Positions 1 through 7,958 of a stretch of 34,785 nt of DNA are shown piece by piece. The translations under genes and the position numbers were made by a program. How positions within the stretch are numbered: the stretch's first letter is position 1; each line of letters opens with the position of its first letter. The notes below the pieces were generated by a model. It saw only the letters and a program-made list of their open reading frames with translations. It ran no database searches and was not told the origin of the DNA. Location: NCBI GenBank assembly GCA_017744935.1, contig JAGIAI010000051.1:27059-61843 (forward strand), written 5' to 3'. Origin of the DNA: Variovorax sp. GTDB taxonomy: Bacteria > Pseudomonadota > Gammaproteobacteria > Burkholderiales > Burkholderiaceae_C.

Positions 1-587
1 AAGCTGGGCAGGAACGAGTGGTGGATGTTGATCGCGCGGCCCGCCAGCTTGGTGCAGAGGTCGTTGCTCAGGATCTGCATGTAGCGCGCGAGCACCACGA
101 GGTCGGCGCCTTCGGATTCGATGATCTCGAGCTGCTTTGCCTCGCCCTGCGCCTTGGTGGCTGCCGTCACCGGGATGTGGTGGAAGGGCACGTTGTAGCT
201 CGCCGCGAGCTGGTAGAAGTCGCGGTGGTTCGAGATGATCGCGCGCACGTCGATGGCGAGCAGGCCGCTTTTCCAGCGGAACAGCAGGTCGTTGAGGCAG
301 TGGCCTTCCTTGCTGACCAGGATGACCGTCTTCATCGGCTCGGCGGCTGCGTAGAGCTTCCAGGTCATCGTGAACTTCGTCGCGAGTTCGGCGATCTGCT
401 CGCGCAGCGCGGCTTCACTCTGGTCGCAGGCGAAGCGCACGCGCATGAAGAAAAGGCCGGTGCCGTGGTCGTTGTACTGCGCCGCTTCTTCGATGTTGCC
501 GCCGCGATCGAGCAGGAAGCCGGAGACGGCGTGGACGATGCCGGTGCGATCGGGGCAGGAAAGGGTGAGGATGTAGGCCGAGGTCAT
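1..587 (-). CDS. purU: Formyltetrahydrofolate deformylase, C-terminal part cut by window edge
   Basis: Hydrolyses 10-formyltetrahydrofolate to formate and tetrahydrofolate, feeding formate to purine synthesis and balancing the one-carbon pool in the cytosol. The protein starts MTSAYILTLSCPDRTGIVHA, a typical N-terminal ACT domain (about residues 1-80) that in this family senses one-carbon status. The formyltransferase-like hydrolase domain follows from about residue 86. It carries an NHRDFYQLA stretch and, just before the window edge, NIHHSFLPS, the conserved active-site region. About 195 of the usual 280-290 residues are present; the rest lies beyond base 1. The ATG at 585-587 is chosen because the ACT domain begins there. 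It diverges from the aminotransferase gene, with 89 bases between the start codons. Family identification is firm. Confidence 0.93.
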   Translation of the reverse strand, partial: MTSAYILTLSCPDRTGIVHAVSGFLLDRGGNIEEAAQYNDHGTGLFFMRVRFACDQSEAALREQIAELATKFTMTWKLYAAAEPMKTVILVSKEGHCLNDLLFRWKSGLLAIDVRAIISNHRDFYQLAASYNVPFHHIPVTAATKAQGEAKQLEIIESEGADLVVLARYMQILSNDLCTKLAGRAINIHHSFLPS

Positions 588-676
588 AACGGCGGCAATT
601 GTCGCAGGGAGCCCGAATCCGGAGGGCGGTGCCAAAATGGCCGTTTCCGGCAAGAACCCATCCGCAGGAGCGATTC

Positions 677-2011
677 ATGGCTTACAACGATTTCAGCATG
701 GACAACCAGTGGTTGCCCTTCACCCCGAACCGCCATTTCAAGAAGGACCCGCGGGTCTTCGTGGCGGCCGACGGGATGGAGTTCACCACGCACGACGGGC
801 GCAAGGTGATCGACGGCATCTCCTCGCTCTGGTGCGTGGGCGCCGGCCACAACCGCAAGCCGATCAACGAGGCGATCAAGGCGCAGCTCGACACCCTCGA
901 CTACGCGACCGCCTTCCAGGTGAGCAACGACAAGGCCTTCAGGGCCGCCGAGATGATCAGCGCGATGGCGCCCGGCGACCTGAACAAGGTGCTGTTCTGC
1001 AATTCGGGCAGCGAGGCGGCGGATACCTCGCTCAAGGTGGCGCTCGCCTACCACCGCGCGCGCGGCGAAGGGCACCGCAACGTCTTCATCGGCCGCGAGA
1101 AGGGCTACCACGGCGTGGGCTTCGGCGGCATGTCGGTGGGCGGCATCCCGGGCAACCGCAAGGTGTTCGGCTCGGCTTTCCTGCCGCGCGTGGACCACAT
1201 GCGGTTCATCCATGACCCGGTCAACCACGCCTACATCCACAACCAGGAACCGGTGTGGGCCGAGGATGCGCTGGCTGATCTGGAGCAACGCATCCTGCCG
1301 CTGCACGACCCGAGCAACGTCGCCGCGATCATCGTGGAGCCGATCGCCGGTTCGGCCGGCTGGTACGTGCCGCCCAAGGGCTACCTCACGAGGCTGCGCG
1401 AGATCTGCGACAAGCACGGCATCCTGCTGATCTTCGACGAGGTCATCACCGGCTTCGGCCGCATGGGCACCAACTTCGCGTCGGACTACTACGGCGTTGT
1501 GCCGGACATGCTGAACTTCGCCAAGTGCGTGACCAACGGCGTGATCCCGCTCGGCGGCGTGATCTGCCGCGACAAGCTCTACGACGCGATGATGAACACG
1601 TCGGCGCCGGAGCACGTCGTGGAGTTCTTCCACGGCTACACCTATTCGGGCCACCCGGTCGCCTGCGCGGCGGCGATCGCGACGCTCGAGCTGTTCCAGA
1701 AGGAGCAGCTATTCAAGCGCGCCGGCGAAATGGGCAAGGTGCTGGGCGATGCCTTCCACAGCACGTTCAAGGGGCTCCCCAATGTAATCGGCATCCGCAG
1801 CCTGGGTCTGGCGGCGGCAGTGGAACTCGCGCCGATCGCGGGCCTGCCGGGCAAGCGTGCCTATGAAATCTTCCTGGACTGCTTCCACAAGGGATCGCTG
1901 GTCCGGCCGGCGGGCGACGTGCTGGTGATCGCCCCGCCGTACGTGGTCGAGAAGTCGCATATCGACACGCTGGTCAACACGCTGGCGGATTCCATCAAGA
2001 AGCACGCCTGA
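677..2011 (+). CDS. Omega-amino acid:pyruvate aminotransferase (class III, PLP)
   Basis: A 444-residue fold-type I, class III aminotransferase. It most resembles beta-alanine/omega-amino acid:pyruvate transaminase (EC 2.6.1.18), which moves the terminal amino group of beta-alanine or related amines onto pyruvate. Visible marks are the phosphate-binding NSGSEAAD (109-116), the cofactor Asp in LIFDEVITGFGR (D254), and the Schiff-base lysine in FAKCVTNG (K283). The length is normal for the family. The ATG at 677 is chosen because AGGAG lies seven bases upstream and the family N-terminus (short acidic start, then PFTPNR) begins there; an in-frame start at 599 lacks such support. The last 17 bases overlap the convergent ChaN-like gene. 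The exact amine donor cannot be read from sequence. Confidence 0.9.
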   Translation: MAYNDFSMDNQWLPFTPNRHFKKDPRVFVAADGMEFTTHDGRKVIDGISSLWCVGAGHNRKPINEAIKAQLDTLDYATAFQVSNDKAFRAAEMISAMAPGDLNKVLFCNSGSEAADTSLKVALAYHRARGEGHRNVFIGREKGYHGVGFGGMSVGGIPGNRKVFGSAFLPRVDHMRFIHDPVNHAYIHNQEPVWAEDALADLEQRILPLHDPSNVAAIIVEPIAGSAGWYVPPKGYLTRLREICDKHGILLIFDEVITGFGRMGTNFASDYYGVVPDMLNFAKCVTNGVIPLGGVICRDKLYDAMMNTSAPEHVVEFFHGYTYSGHPVACAAAIATLELFQKEQLFKRAGEMGKVLGDAFHSTFKGLPNVIGIRSLGLAAAVELAPIAGLPGKRAYEIFLDCFHKGSLVRPAGDVLVIAPPYVVEKSHIDTLVNTLADSIKKHA

Positions 2012-2822
2012 CCGGCGGGCGGAGCTCGGCGCAGTAGTCCTTCTCTGGCACGGGCGGCGTGGGCCATGTGGCGTCGAAGATGCCGGTGGCGCCACGGGGC
2101 ACGCCGGCCTGCATCTGGACCACCTTCACCGACACGTCGTTCGGCAGATGCTGTGGCACGCCGAGCGCCTTGTTCGTGTGCCCGGCACCGCTGACCAGCA
2201 GCACCGTCTTGCCGGGCGCACGTGCCTTGACGATCGTCTGGGCCATGGCCCGGTCGCGGGCGATCTGGATCCGGGTCATCGGCACGATCTGGGATTCGGG
2301 CAACAGGTCGCAATGGCCGGCGCGCACGGCGTCCTGCTGGGCGGTGCGGGCCTCGACCGTCAATTGGGCGTCGAGCGATACGTCGGCCATCGCATCCTTC
2401 ATGTGCTCGCGCGGCAAGTTTGCGCCCACTACCGGAACGCCTGCGCGTACGGCCGCCATCAGGGTGGGACCGTAGGCGCTCCAGGGCCAGGCTTTCTCGT
2501 TCCAGCTCAAGGCAGTCTTGACCTGTTCCTCGGTCGCATCGGGCGGCAGGTAGCCCGTCGCGTTGCCTTCCTCCGCCATTTCGATCGCCAGTGCGGCCAG
2601 CCGACCCTTGGCGGCAAGCGCCTCGACGGTTTCGCGCTCGATCACTTGATGTTCCGGCGCGTCGTGCTGTTCGCCAAGCAGCAGCGCATCGACGGGCATC
2701 AGCGCATCGACGCGGCGCGCGGTCGGCGCGTCGAGGGACGGCGCGGTCGCGCAGGCCACGAGCATGGCGGCGCCGACGAGGGGAACGAGGCGATGGGGGG
2801 CGCGGCTGCGGAGGATGGGCAT
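1995..2822 (-). CDS. ChaN-family haem-binding-type lipoprotein
   Basis: A 275-residue protein with a lipoprotein signal peptide: after an MPILRSRAP start, a hydrophobic stretch ends in the lipobox LVAC at about residues 21-24, so the mature protein probably starts with a lipidated cysteine. The core matches the ChaN/DUF399 family (ChaN of enterobacteria, PhuW-like proteins). It has LLLGEQHDAPEHQ near residue 50, IEMAEEGNATGYL near 85, and VSGAGHTNKALG near 213. ChaN proteins bind stacked haem and are linked to iron acquisition. No haem-uptake genes lie beside it here, so the ligand is inferred from the family only. It converges on the aminotransferase gene with a 17-base overlap. Confidence 0.82.
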   Translation of the reverse strand: MPILRSRAPHRLVPLVGAAMLVACATAPSLDAPTARRVDALMPVDALLLGEQHDAPEHQVIERETVEALAAKGRLAALAIEMAEEGNATGYLPPDATEEQVKTALSWNEKAWPWSAYGPTLMAAVRAGVPVVGANLPREHMKDAMADVSLDAQLTVEARTAQQDAVRAGHCDLLPESQIVPMTRIQIARDRAMAQTIVKARAPGKTVLLVSGAGHTNKALGVPQHLPNDVSVKVVQMQAGVPRGATGIFDATWPTPPVPEKDYCAELRPPVRRAS

Positions 2823-2889
2823 TCCGTACTATGCCCCGGCGTGCGCGCAAATGAAAAGGAGCGCCGCGGCGCTCCCGAAGGGTGCGGTG

Positions 2890-3168
2890 TCAGTGCACAA
2901 GGACTGGGGTGTGCGCCAGTTCGGCGTAGCCTTCCAGGGTGTCCTCGACTTCTTCCTGCGTGGGCGTATTGAGCTGCCAGGCGGCGATCTGTTGCTGGAA
3001 GAGCTCGGCCCAGGAACCATCGAGATAGACCTCCTTGCCCGAGCGCTTGTCGACGATTTCGAAGCCGTGACGCGCCAGCGCAGGGACATTCGGTGCCACC
3101 GGCGCATCGCCTTCAGTCGGCTGCACGTGCACGACGACGAAGGAGTCGGAGTCGTAGAGCATTTGCAT
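2890..3168 (-). CDS. DUF3567 family small protein
   Basis: A 92-residue soluble protein starting MQMLYDSDSFVVVHVQP, the recognisable start of the DUF3567 family, which is conserved across Burkholderiales and has no known function. The middle contains GFEIVDKRSGKEVYLDG and the tail is acidic with TQEEVEDTLEGY. An in-frame ATG at 3201 would add 11 residues. I prefer 3168 because family members begin MQMLY, AGGA lies about seven bases upstream, and the candidate promoter at 3208-3235 would place transcription start near 3200, inside the longer reading. It has no signal peptide or membrane segment and is probably monocistronic. Confidence 0.8.
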   Translation of the reverse strand: MQMLYDSDSFVVVHVQPTEGDAPVAPNVPALARHGFEIVDKRSGKEVYLDGSWAELFQQQIAAWQLNTPTQEEVEDTLEGYAELAHTPVLVH

Positions 3169-3207
3169 TGCGGGTCCTGTGAGGATATCGATAGCGTTCA
3201 TGGTCGT

Positions 3208-3235
3208 TAGATAGCAATCAACGCACCAGTTTCAA
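3208..3235 (-). promoter_or_regulatory. Candidate sigma70 promoter of the DUF3567 gene
   Basis: On the minus strand TTGAAA (3235-3230) and TATCTA (3213-3208) are separated by 16 bases. The predicted transcription start falls near 3200, giving a leader of about 32 bases to the ATG at 3168. The -10 match is only moderate. The surrounding stretch (3202-3290) is noticeably A/T-richer than the rest of the window. Confidence 0.4.
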
Positions 3236-3283
3236 TATCCGTCGTCACAGCGTAGGAACGCGCCTGTATCTTTTTGTGACTTT

Positions 3284-4354
3284 TTACTTGGCCGGGACCG
3301 AAAGCGGATCCGGATCGTCCAGCCAGGCGACCATCAGGGTGTACGACACGGCGAGAAGCACCGGCCCGACGAAGATCCCGACCAGCCCGAAGCCGAGCAG
3401 CCCTCCGATCACGCCCGCGAAGATCAGCAGCAGCGGCAGATCCGCGCCGCGCTTGATCAGCCAGGGGCGCAGGAAGTTGTCCATCGTCCCCACGATGACG
3501 GTCCACACGAGCAGGAAGATGCCCCAGCCCGTCGATCCGCTCCAGAACACCCAAACCACCGCCGGCGCCAGCACCAGCGTAGGGCCGATCTGGACGATGC
3601 AGAACATGAACATCACGGCGGTCAGCAGGGCCGCGAAGGGCACGCCGGCGATTGCCAGGCCGATGCCGCCCATGACGGCCTGCACGATCGCGGTCACGCC
3701 GACCCCGAGCGCGACGCCGCGGATCGCCTTGCCGGCCAGCACGACGGCACCCTCGCCGCGCTCGCCGCCGAGCTTGCGGCCGAACTGCCGCATCGTGGCC
3801 GCCGCGGTTTCGCCCTGGGCGTACATCAACCCCGCGATGACGACCGTGAGCAGGAACTGCAGGGTCAGCGCGCCCACCACCCCTGCTTGCGCGAACAACC
3901 AGCCGGTCACCTGCTTGGCGTAGGGCGCGACCTGGGATTCGAGCCCGGACACGCCGGAGGCGACCTGCGCGTTCCAGGCTGCGGCCAGCCTCGGCCCGAC
4001 GAAGGGCAGGCCGACGAGCCACGCAGGCAGTTCCGGCGGCCCCCGGCTGATCATCGTCTTGAACCACGAATAGACCTCGTCCGCGTTGGCGGCGATGGTC
4101 GAGATCGCCATCGTCAACGGCAGCACGAACAGCAGCAGCAGGATCAGCACCATCACCAGCACCGCGAGGCTGCGGCGCCGCCAGAGCTTTTCCTCGAACC
4201 ACAGCAGCGCCGGCCAGCTCGCCACGACCACCATCGCGGCCCAGATCGTGGCGCCGAGGAACGGTCGGAGGATCCAGAGCGACGACGCGATGAGGAGCGC
4301 AATGCTCAGGACGCCAAAGGTGATCTTGGCCAGATCGGATCGGATATCAGGCAT
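3284..4354 (-). CDS. AI-2E family (YdiK/PerM-type) inner-membrane transporter
   Basis: A 356-residue polytopic protein of the AI-2E exporter-like family (older name UPF0118), similar in layout to E. coli YdiK. Two closely spaced hydrophobic helices lie at about residues 10-50 and another at about 62-88. A long soluble segment around 90-150 contains the SWFKTMISRGPPELPAW region. Several further helices fill the C-terminal half, with glycine-rich turns such as GVIGGLLGFGLVGIFVGPVL, as is usual near the conserved end. The family includes AI-2 exporters and Na+/H+ antiporters, so the substrate here is unknown. It lies between DUF3567 and the monooxygenase gene on the same strand, with gaps of 72-115 bases, so it is probably a separate unit. 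Confidence 0.85.
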   Translation of the reverse strand: MPDIRSDLAKITFGVLSIALLIASSLWILRPFLGATIWAAMVVVASWPALLWFEEKLWRRRSLAVLVMVLILLLLFVLPLTMAISTIAANADEVYSWFKTMISRGPPELPAWLVGLPFVGPRLAAAWNAQVASGVSGLESQVAPYAKQVTGWLFAQAGVVGALTLQFLLTVVIAGLMYAQGETAAATMRQFGRKLGGERGEGAVVLAGKAIRGVALGVGVTAIVQAVMGGIGLAIAGVPFAALLTAVMFMFCIVQIGPTLVLAPAVVWVFWSGSTGWGIFLLVWTVIVGTMDNFLRPWLIKRGADLPLLLIFAGVIGGLLGFGLVGIFVGPVLLAVSYTLMVAWLDDPDPLSVPAK

Positions 4355-4426
4355 GGTGCGGCGGCGCTAGTTGCTTGAACGCCTCGCAGTGTCACCGAAG
4401 TCGGCCGGCTCAGGGCCGATTGATCG

Positions 4427-5569
4427 TCACGCCATCGGCGCGGCCCAGGCGTCGTAGCCGTAGACCCAGTCGGCGTTGCCGCCGGACTTGAGCCACTGGT
4501 TGCCGCGCGAACCGATCTGGATGTTGCTCGCGCGTTCGATTCGCATGGCTTCGTAGCGCGCCAGTGCGGCCGGCACGTCGGCCGCGTTGCCGACGTCCGC
4601 GAGATTGCGGGACAGCACCACCGCGTCCTCGATCGCCATGCCCGCGCCCTGCGCCATGAACGGCATCATCGGATGGCAGGCATCGCCCACCAGCGTCATG
4701 TGGCCGCTGGACCAGTTCTTGAGCGGATCGCGCTCGTACAGCGCGGTCTTGAGCACCGTGTCGCAAGCATCGAGCAGTGCGCGCGCATCGGGATGGAAGT
4801 CGGCGTAGAAGCCGCGAAGCTCCTCCACGCTGCCGGCGGTAGTCCACGATTCCTCGTGCCACGAATCCTGCGCCGTGGTGGCGAAGATGAAGGTGTCGCG
4901 CCCCTGGTTGAGCGGGAAGGTCACGATCTGGCTTTCCGCCGTCGGGCCCCACCACTTGGTGAAAGCCGCGATGTTCGGCACGTCCTTGACGCGCTCGGTC
5001 GGCACCACGGCGCGGAAGGCCACCACGCCGGTGAACCGCGGGCTCTCGGCGCCGAACATCGCGTTGCGCACCGCGGAGTGGATGCCGTCGGCGCCGATCA
5101 GCACGTCGAGCTCGGTGGCTTCGCTCTGGTCCTTGAAGCGGATGCTCACGCCCTTGCCGGTCGCCGCGATCGATTCGGCGCGCTTGTCGAAGCGCACGCG
5201 CTCCAGCGGAAACGCATCGGCCAGCGCGGCGAGCAGGTCGGCGCGGTGGATGGTGAGCTGCGGCGCGCCGTACTTGCGTTCGGCCTCGTCGCTCATCGGC
5301 AGGCGCGAGGTCTCTTCGCCGGTGTCCCACATGCGGCTGATGCGGTGCGTGGGGCGAGCCCCCGAAGCGCGCGCCGCGCGGGCAATCTCGGGACCGAGCC
5401 CGTCCAGCGCCCGCACTGCGTTCGGCGTGAGGTTGATGTCCGCGCCGACGCGGAAGAACTGCTTCGCCTGTTCGAAGACGACGACGTCATGCCCCGCCTG
5501 ATGCAGCGCATTCGCTGCTGCCAGACCGCCAATGCCCGCGCCGACGATGCCGATTTTCAATTGACCCAT
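4427..5569 (-). CDS. NicC/salicylate-hydroxylase-type FAD monooxygenase
   Basis: A 380-residue single-component aromatic-ring hydroxylase (NAD(P)H, FAD, O2). It has the Rossmann motif GAGIGG (10-15), the DG motif GADGIHS (159-165) and the second FAD motif GDACHPM (295-301). It ends in WVYGYD, closely resembling 6-hydroxynicotinate 3-monooxygenase (NicC). From memory of NicC work, His47, Cys202 and His211 are important there. The matching places here read INLTPN and FTKWWGPTAESQ, so those residues seem absent and the substrate is probably different. GGAG sits upstream of the ATG. It diverges from an AraC-type regulator, the likely controller. The family call is firm; the substrate is unknown. 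Confidence 0.88.
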   Translation of the reverse strand: MGQLKIGIVGAGIGGLAAANALHQAGHDVVVFEQAKQFFRVGADINLTPNAVRALDGLGPEIARAARASGARPTHRISRMWDTGEETSRLPMSDEAERKYGAPQLTIHRADLLAALADAFPLERVRFDKRAESIAATGKGVSIRFKDQSEATELDVLIGADGIHSAVRNAMFGAESPRFTGVVAFRAVVPTERVKDVPNIAAFTKWWGPTAESQIVTFPLNQGRDTFIFATTAQDSWHEESWTTAGSVEELRGFYADFHPDARALLDACDTVLKTALYERDPLKNWSSGHMTLVGDACHPMMPFMAQGAGMAIEDAVVLSRNLADVGNAADVPAALARYEAMRIERASNIQIGSRGNQWLKSGGNADWVYGYDAWAAPMA

Positions 5570-5605
5570 GGTGTCTCCAGTCGTGTGAGGAATGTGGGGG
5601 TCGAT

Positions 5606-6718
5606 ATGTCAAGATCGCCTCCCGATGAGGTAGGTCGATTCTTCGGAAAGGGCCGCCGAGCCTCAACCGCCGTGCGTCCGCAAAGAGGCACGATTCATCC
5701 CACCCCCACGCACCGGCCGCCGGAGCAGCGAATCTTGGACGTCCTGAGCGAAGTGCTCGCCATCTGTCGATCGGAACGCGCCGTGACTGCGCGCTTCTCG
5801 CTCGGCGCGCCGTGGGGGCTGCATTCGGACGGCGTGCCGGGCGCAATGATCCGCCTGTCCCGAGGGGCGCCTTACTGGATCCGGCTCGATGGCGACAAGC
5901 CGGTCCGGGTCGAGAGCGGCGATCTCGTGATGCTCCCGCTCGGTGTGGCACACACCATGTCCTCGTCGCCGGATGCGCCGGTCGAACCCTTTTCGGAACT
6001 CATCGCGCAGCACGCCGACGGTCCGAAGGACGAGAACCCGCTGGTCTTCAGCCACGGCGGCGGCGGCGAGACGACCGAAGTCTTCTCGGCGCTGCTGTGG
6101 TTCTCCGCGTACTGCCGCCATTCGGTCTTCCGCATGTTGCCGTCGCTCATCCACATCCGCGAAAGCGACATGCCGATGGCCGGATGCCTCGCGACGACCA
6201 TGCAGTCGCTCATCATGGAAACGCTGGACCGCCGCCCCGGCTGGCGCCTTTCGGCCGGTCGCATGGGGGAACTGCTGCTCGTCAACATCCTTCGCGAACG
6301 GCTGGGCCACAAGGCGGCGCAGGACCCCGGCTGGCTGCGCGGGCTGACCGACCCCGCGATCGCACGGGCGATCATGGGCATCCACCGCGCGCCGCAGCAG
6401 ACGTGGAGCGTGGAGCAGCTCGCCAGCGAGGCGGCGATGTCACGCTCGCGCTTCTGTGCACGTTTCAAGACGCTCGTCGGCGACACCCCGATCGGCTACC
6501 TCACCGCCCACCGCATGGCGCTGGCGGCCGAGCAGCTCGAAGCCGGCGTGCTGCATCCGGCGCATATCGCCGAGCAGGCGGGCTATGAGTCGGAAAAGGT
6601 GTTCGCGCGCGCATTCCGCCGGTGGTCCGGTCTCACCCCCAGCGCCTACCTGCGGCGCGAACGCGAGCGCCGCAGCCGCGTGCTCGAGATCCAGGCGCGC
6701 GAGGCCGGCGAGGCCTGA
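5606..6718 (+). CDS. AraC-family regulator with N-terminal cupin domain
   Basis: A transcription factor whose N-terminal part (from ILDVLSEVLAICRSERAVT) matches the cupin_6 sensor of AraC-type regulators: APWGLHSDG, then a segment ending in a GDLVMLPLGVAHTM-type metal/ligand-pocket strand. The C-terminal ~100 residues hold the double helix-turn-helix, including WSVEQLASEAAMSRSRFCARF and HIAEQAGYESEKVFARAFRR, then GLTPSAYLRR. The chosen ATG at 5606 gives 370 residues but leaves only 36 bases to the divergent monooxygenase, little room for two promoters. The recognisable domain starts near base 5735, so a later GTG/TTG start is quite possible. It probably controls the monooxygenase at 4427-5569. 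Confidence 0.85.
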   Translation: MSRSPPDEVGRFFGKGRRASTAVRPQRGTIHPTPTHRPPEQRILDVLSEVLAICRSERAVTARFSLGAPWGLHSDGVPGAMIRLSRGAPYWIRLDGDKPVRVESGDLVMLPLGVAHTMSSSPDAPVEPFSELIAQHADGPKDENPLVFSHGGGGETTEVFSALLWFSAYCRHSVFRMLPSLIHIRESDMPMAGCLATTMQSLIMETLDRRPGWRLSAGRMGELLLVNILRERLGHKAAQDPGWLRGLTDPAIARAIMGIHRAPQQTWSVEQLASEAAMSRSRFCARFKTLVGDTPIGYLTAHRMALAAEQLEAGVLHPAHIAEQAGYESEKVFARAFRRWSGLTPSAYLRRERERRSRVLEIQAREAGEA

Positions 6719-6721
6719 GCG

Positions 6722-7858
6722 CTACATCGACACCTTCTCGCGCAACTGCAGATCGATGAAATCGCCGTTGGGTTGCGTCTGGCGGATGCGAATCGGCAAG
6801 TAGCCGAGATCGGGCGCGAGCCACAGTTCGATCTTGTCGTCGAATGGCTTTCGCGGACTGCGCGTGAGCTTGCGCGCAGTGAACTCACCCGCCTGGACCG
6901 CGACCTGTTCTTCGCCCGACAACGTGAAGGCCCAGATCTCCGCATCGCTGGTGCCCACGGTTTGCACCGCGACGACCGAACCGGGCGGATAACGCCCCGG
7001 ATCGCCCGCCATCAGCGCCCCCAGCTGGAGAACGACGCTCAAACGGTCCTGCGCACCCGCCAGCAAGGGCACCGCAGGCGAGTTGTTGCTGAAGATCACC
7101 GTCTTCTGGTCGCGCACGAAATGCGAGGCGACCTCGGTGCGGCGCTTGTCCGAATAGCGCAGGGGCTCGATGCCCGTCGGCCCGATCACGCCGGTACTGC
7201 GTGTGCTGCGGAACGTCATGAACAAGAACTTGATCGACAGGCTCGCGTCGTAGTGCGTGCCATCCTGCTGCCAGACCAGATCGCCGAAGGCGCCCTGCAT
7301 CGGCTGCGCGCCTTGCTGGGCGGTCGCGGCGAAAGCGAGCCGGACCGATCCCGAAATCCGCAGCGGCGCCGAGCCGGGGATATTGCCGCCCGTATCGCCC
7401 TCGCCGGTCCCGGCGCCCTGGCCCGTGCCCTGTCCGCTGCCGGACGATGCGTCTCCGGGGGGTGATTCCTGCGGCGCGGGTGGTGTTTCGGGCGGGGCCT
7501 GCGAGACGAGATCCTGCGAATCCGGCCGGGTCGGCGCCGTTGTGTCCTGGAGAGGTGCCGGAGCAGGCGCTACCGGCCGGGGGCGCGCGACCGGATGGGG
7601 ACGCGGCTTCGGCGCTGGCTTGGCCTCGACCTTCGGTGGCGGCACTGGCGCAGGCGTTTCGCTGGCTGCAGGCGGCGCCACGACGATGGTTCGCGTGATG
7701 AACTTGTCGACTTCCGGTGCCGGCGGCGCCCCGACGGTGACGGGCGCCAGCCCCAGCACCGCCAGATGCCCGGCCAGCACGATCGCCGTCACCACCGCCA
7801 GCGTGCGCCAGCGCGGACGCGGTGCATAGGTCTGGGGGAGAAGGGCGGATGTCGGCAT
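6722..7858 (-). CDS. DUF3108 protein with TonB-like proline-rich N-terminus
   Basis: A 378-residue envelope protein. One membrane helix lies at about residues 17-39 (WRTLAVVTAIVLAGHLAVLG). A long Pro/Ala/Lys-rich linker (about 45-130, with PPPKVEAKPAPKPRP) and a Gly/Ser-rich stretch (GSGQGTGQGAGTGEG) follow, then a C-terminal beta-rich DUF3108 domain. That domain contains YDASLSIKFLFMTFRSTRSTG and ends in an LGYLPIRIRQTQPNGDFIDLQL segment. The layout (anchor, extended linker, periplasmic domain) resembles TonB, but no TonB C-terminal domain is present. The start at 7858 is chosen because the longer reading to 7978 would overlap the divergent gene. Function is unknown; DUF3108 proteins are periplasmic and lipocalin-like by prediction. 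Confidence 0.82.
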   Translation of the reverse strand: MPTSALLPQTYAPRPRWRTLAVVTAIVLAGHLAVLGLAPVTVGAPPAPEVDKFITRTIVVAPPAASETPAPVPPPKVEAKPAPKPRPHPVARPRPVAPAPAPLQDTTAPTRPDSQDLVSQAPPETPPAPQESPPGDASSGSGQGTGQGAGTGEGDTGGNIPGSAPLRISGSVRLAFAATAQQGAQPMQGAFGDLVWQQDGTHYDASLSIKFLFMTFRSTRSTGVIGPTGIEPLRYSDKRRTEVASHFVRDQKTVIFSNNSPAVPLLAGAQDRLSVVLQLGALMAGDPGRYPPGSVVAVQTVGTSDAEIWAFTLSGEEQVAVQAGEFTARKLTRSPRKPFDDKIELWLAPDLGYLPIRIRQTQPNGDFIDLQLREKVSM

Positions 7859-7930
7859 CGGAAGTCGGATCCGGTGCCGGCCGCGAGGTTCATCTCGGTA
7901 CACTGCCGCCCGGTCAATCAGTTTAGTAGC

Positions 7931-7947
7931 GATGCCGCGACGGCATC
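7931..7947. promoter_or_regulatory. Perfect 7-base inverted repeat ahead of the FAH-family gene
   Basis: GATGCCG-CGA-CGGCATC forms a perfect inverted repeat with a 3-base centre, ending 11 bases before the ATG at 7959. That is where a ribosome-binding site would lie, and no clear Shine-Dalgarno sequence is present. It could be an operator or an RNA hairpin influencing translation; sequence alone does not decide. Confidence 0.4.
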
Positions 7948-7958
7948 CGCCGCCACCC

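Noticed and set aside
18..809. 263-codon plus-strand frame at the left edge
   Set aside because: Antisense to purU, whose ACT and hydrolase motifs are clear on the other strand.
4673..5605. N-terminal extension of the AraC gene by 311 residues
   Set aside because: It runs antisense through the NicC-like monooxygenase and has shadow-frame composition; the regulator domain starts after 5605.
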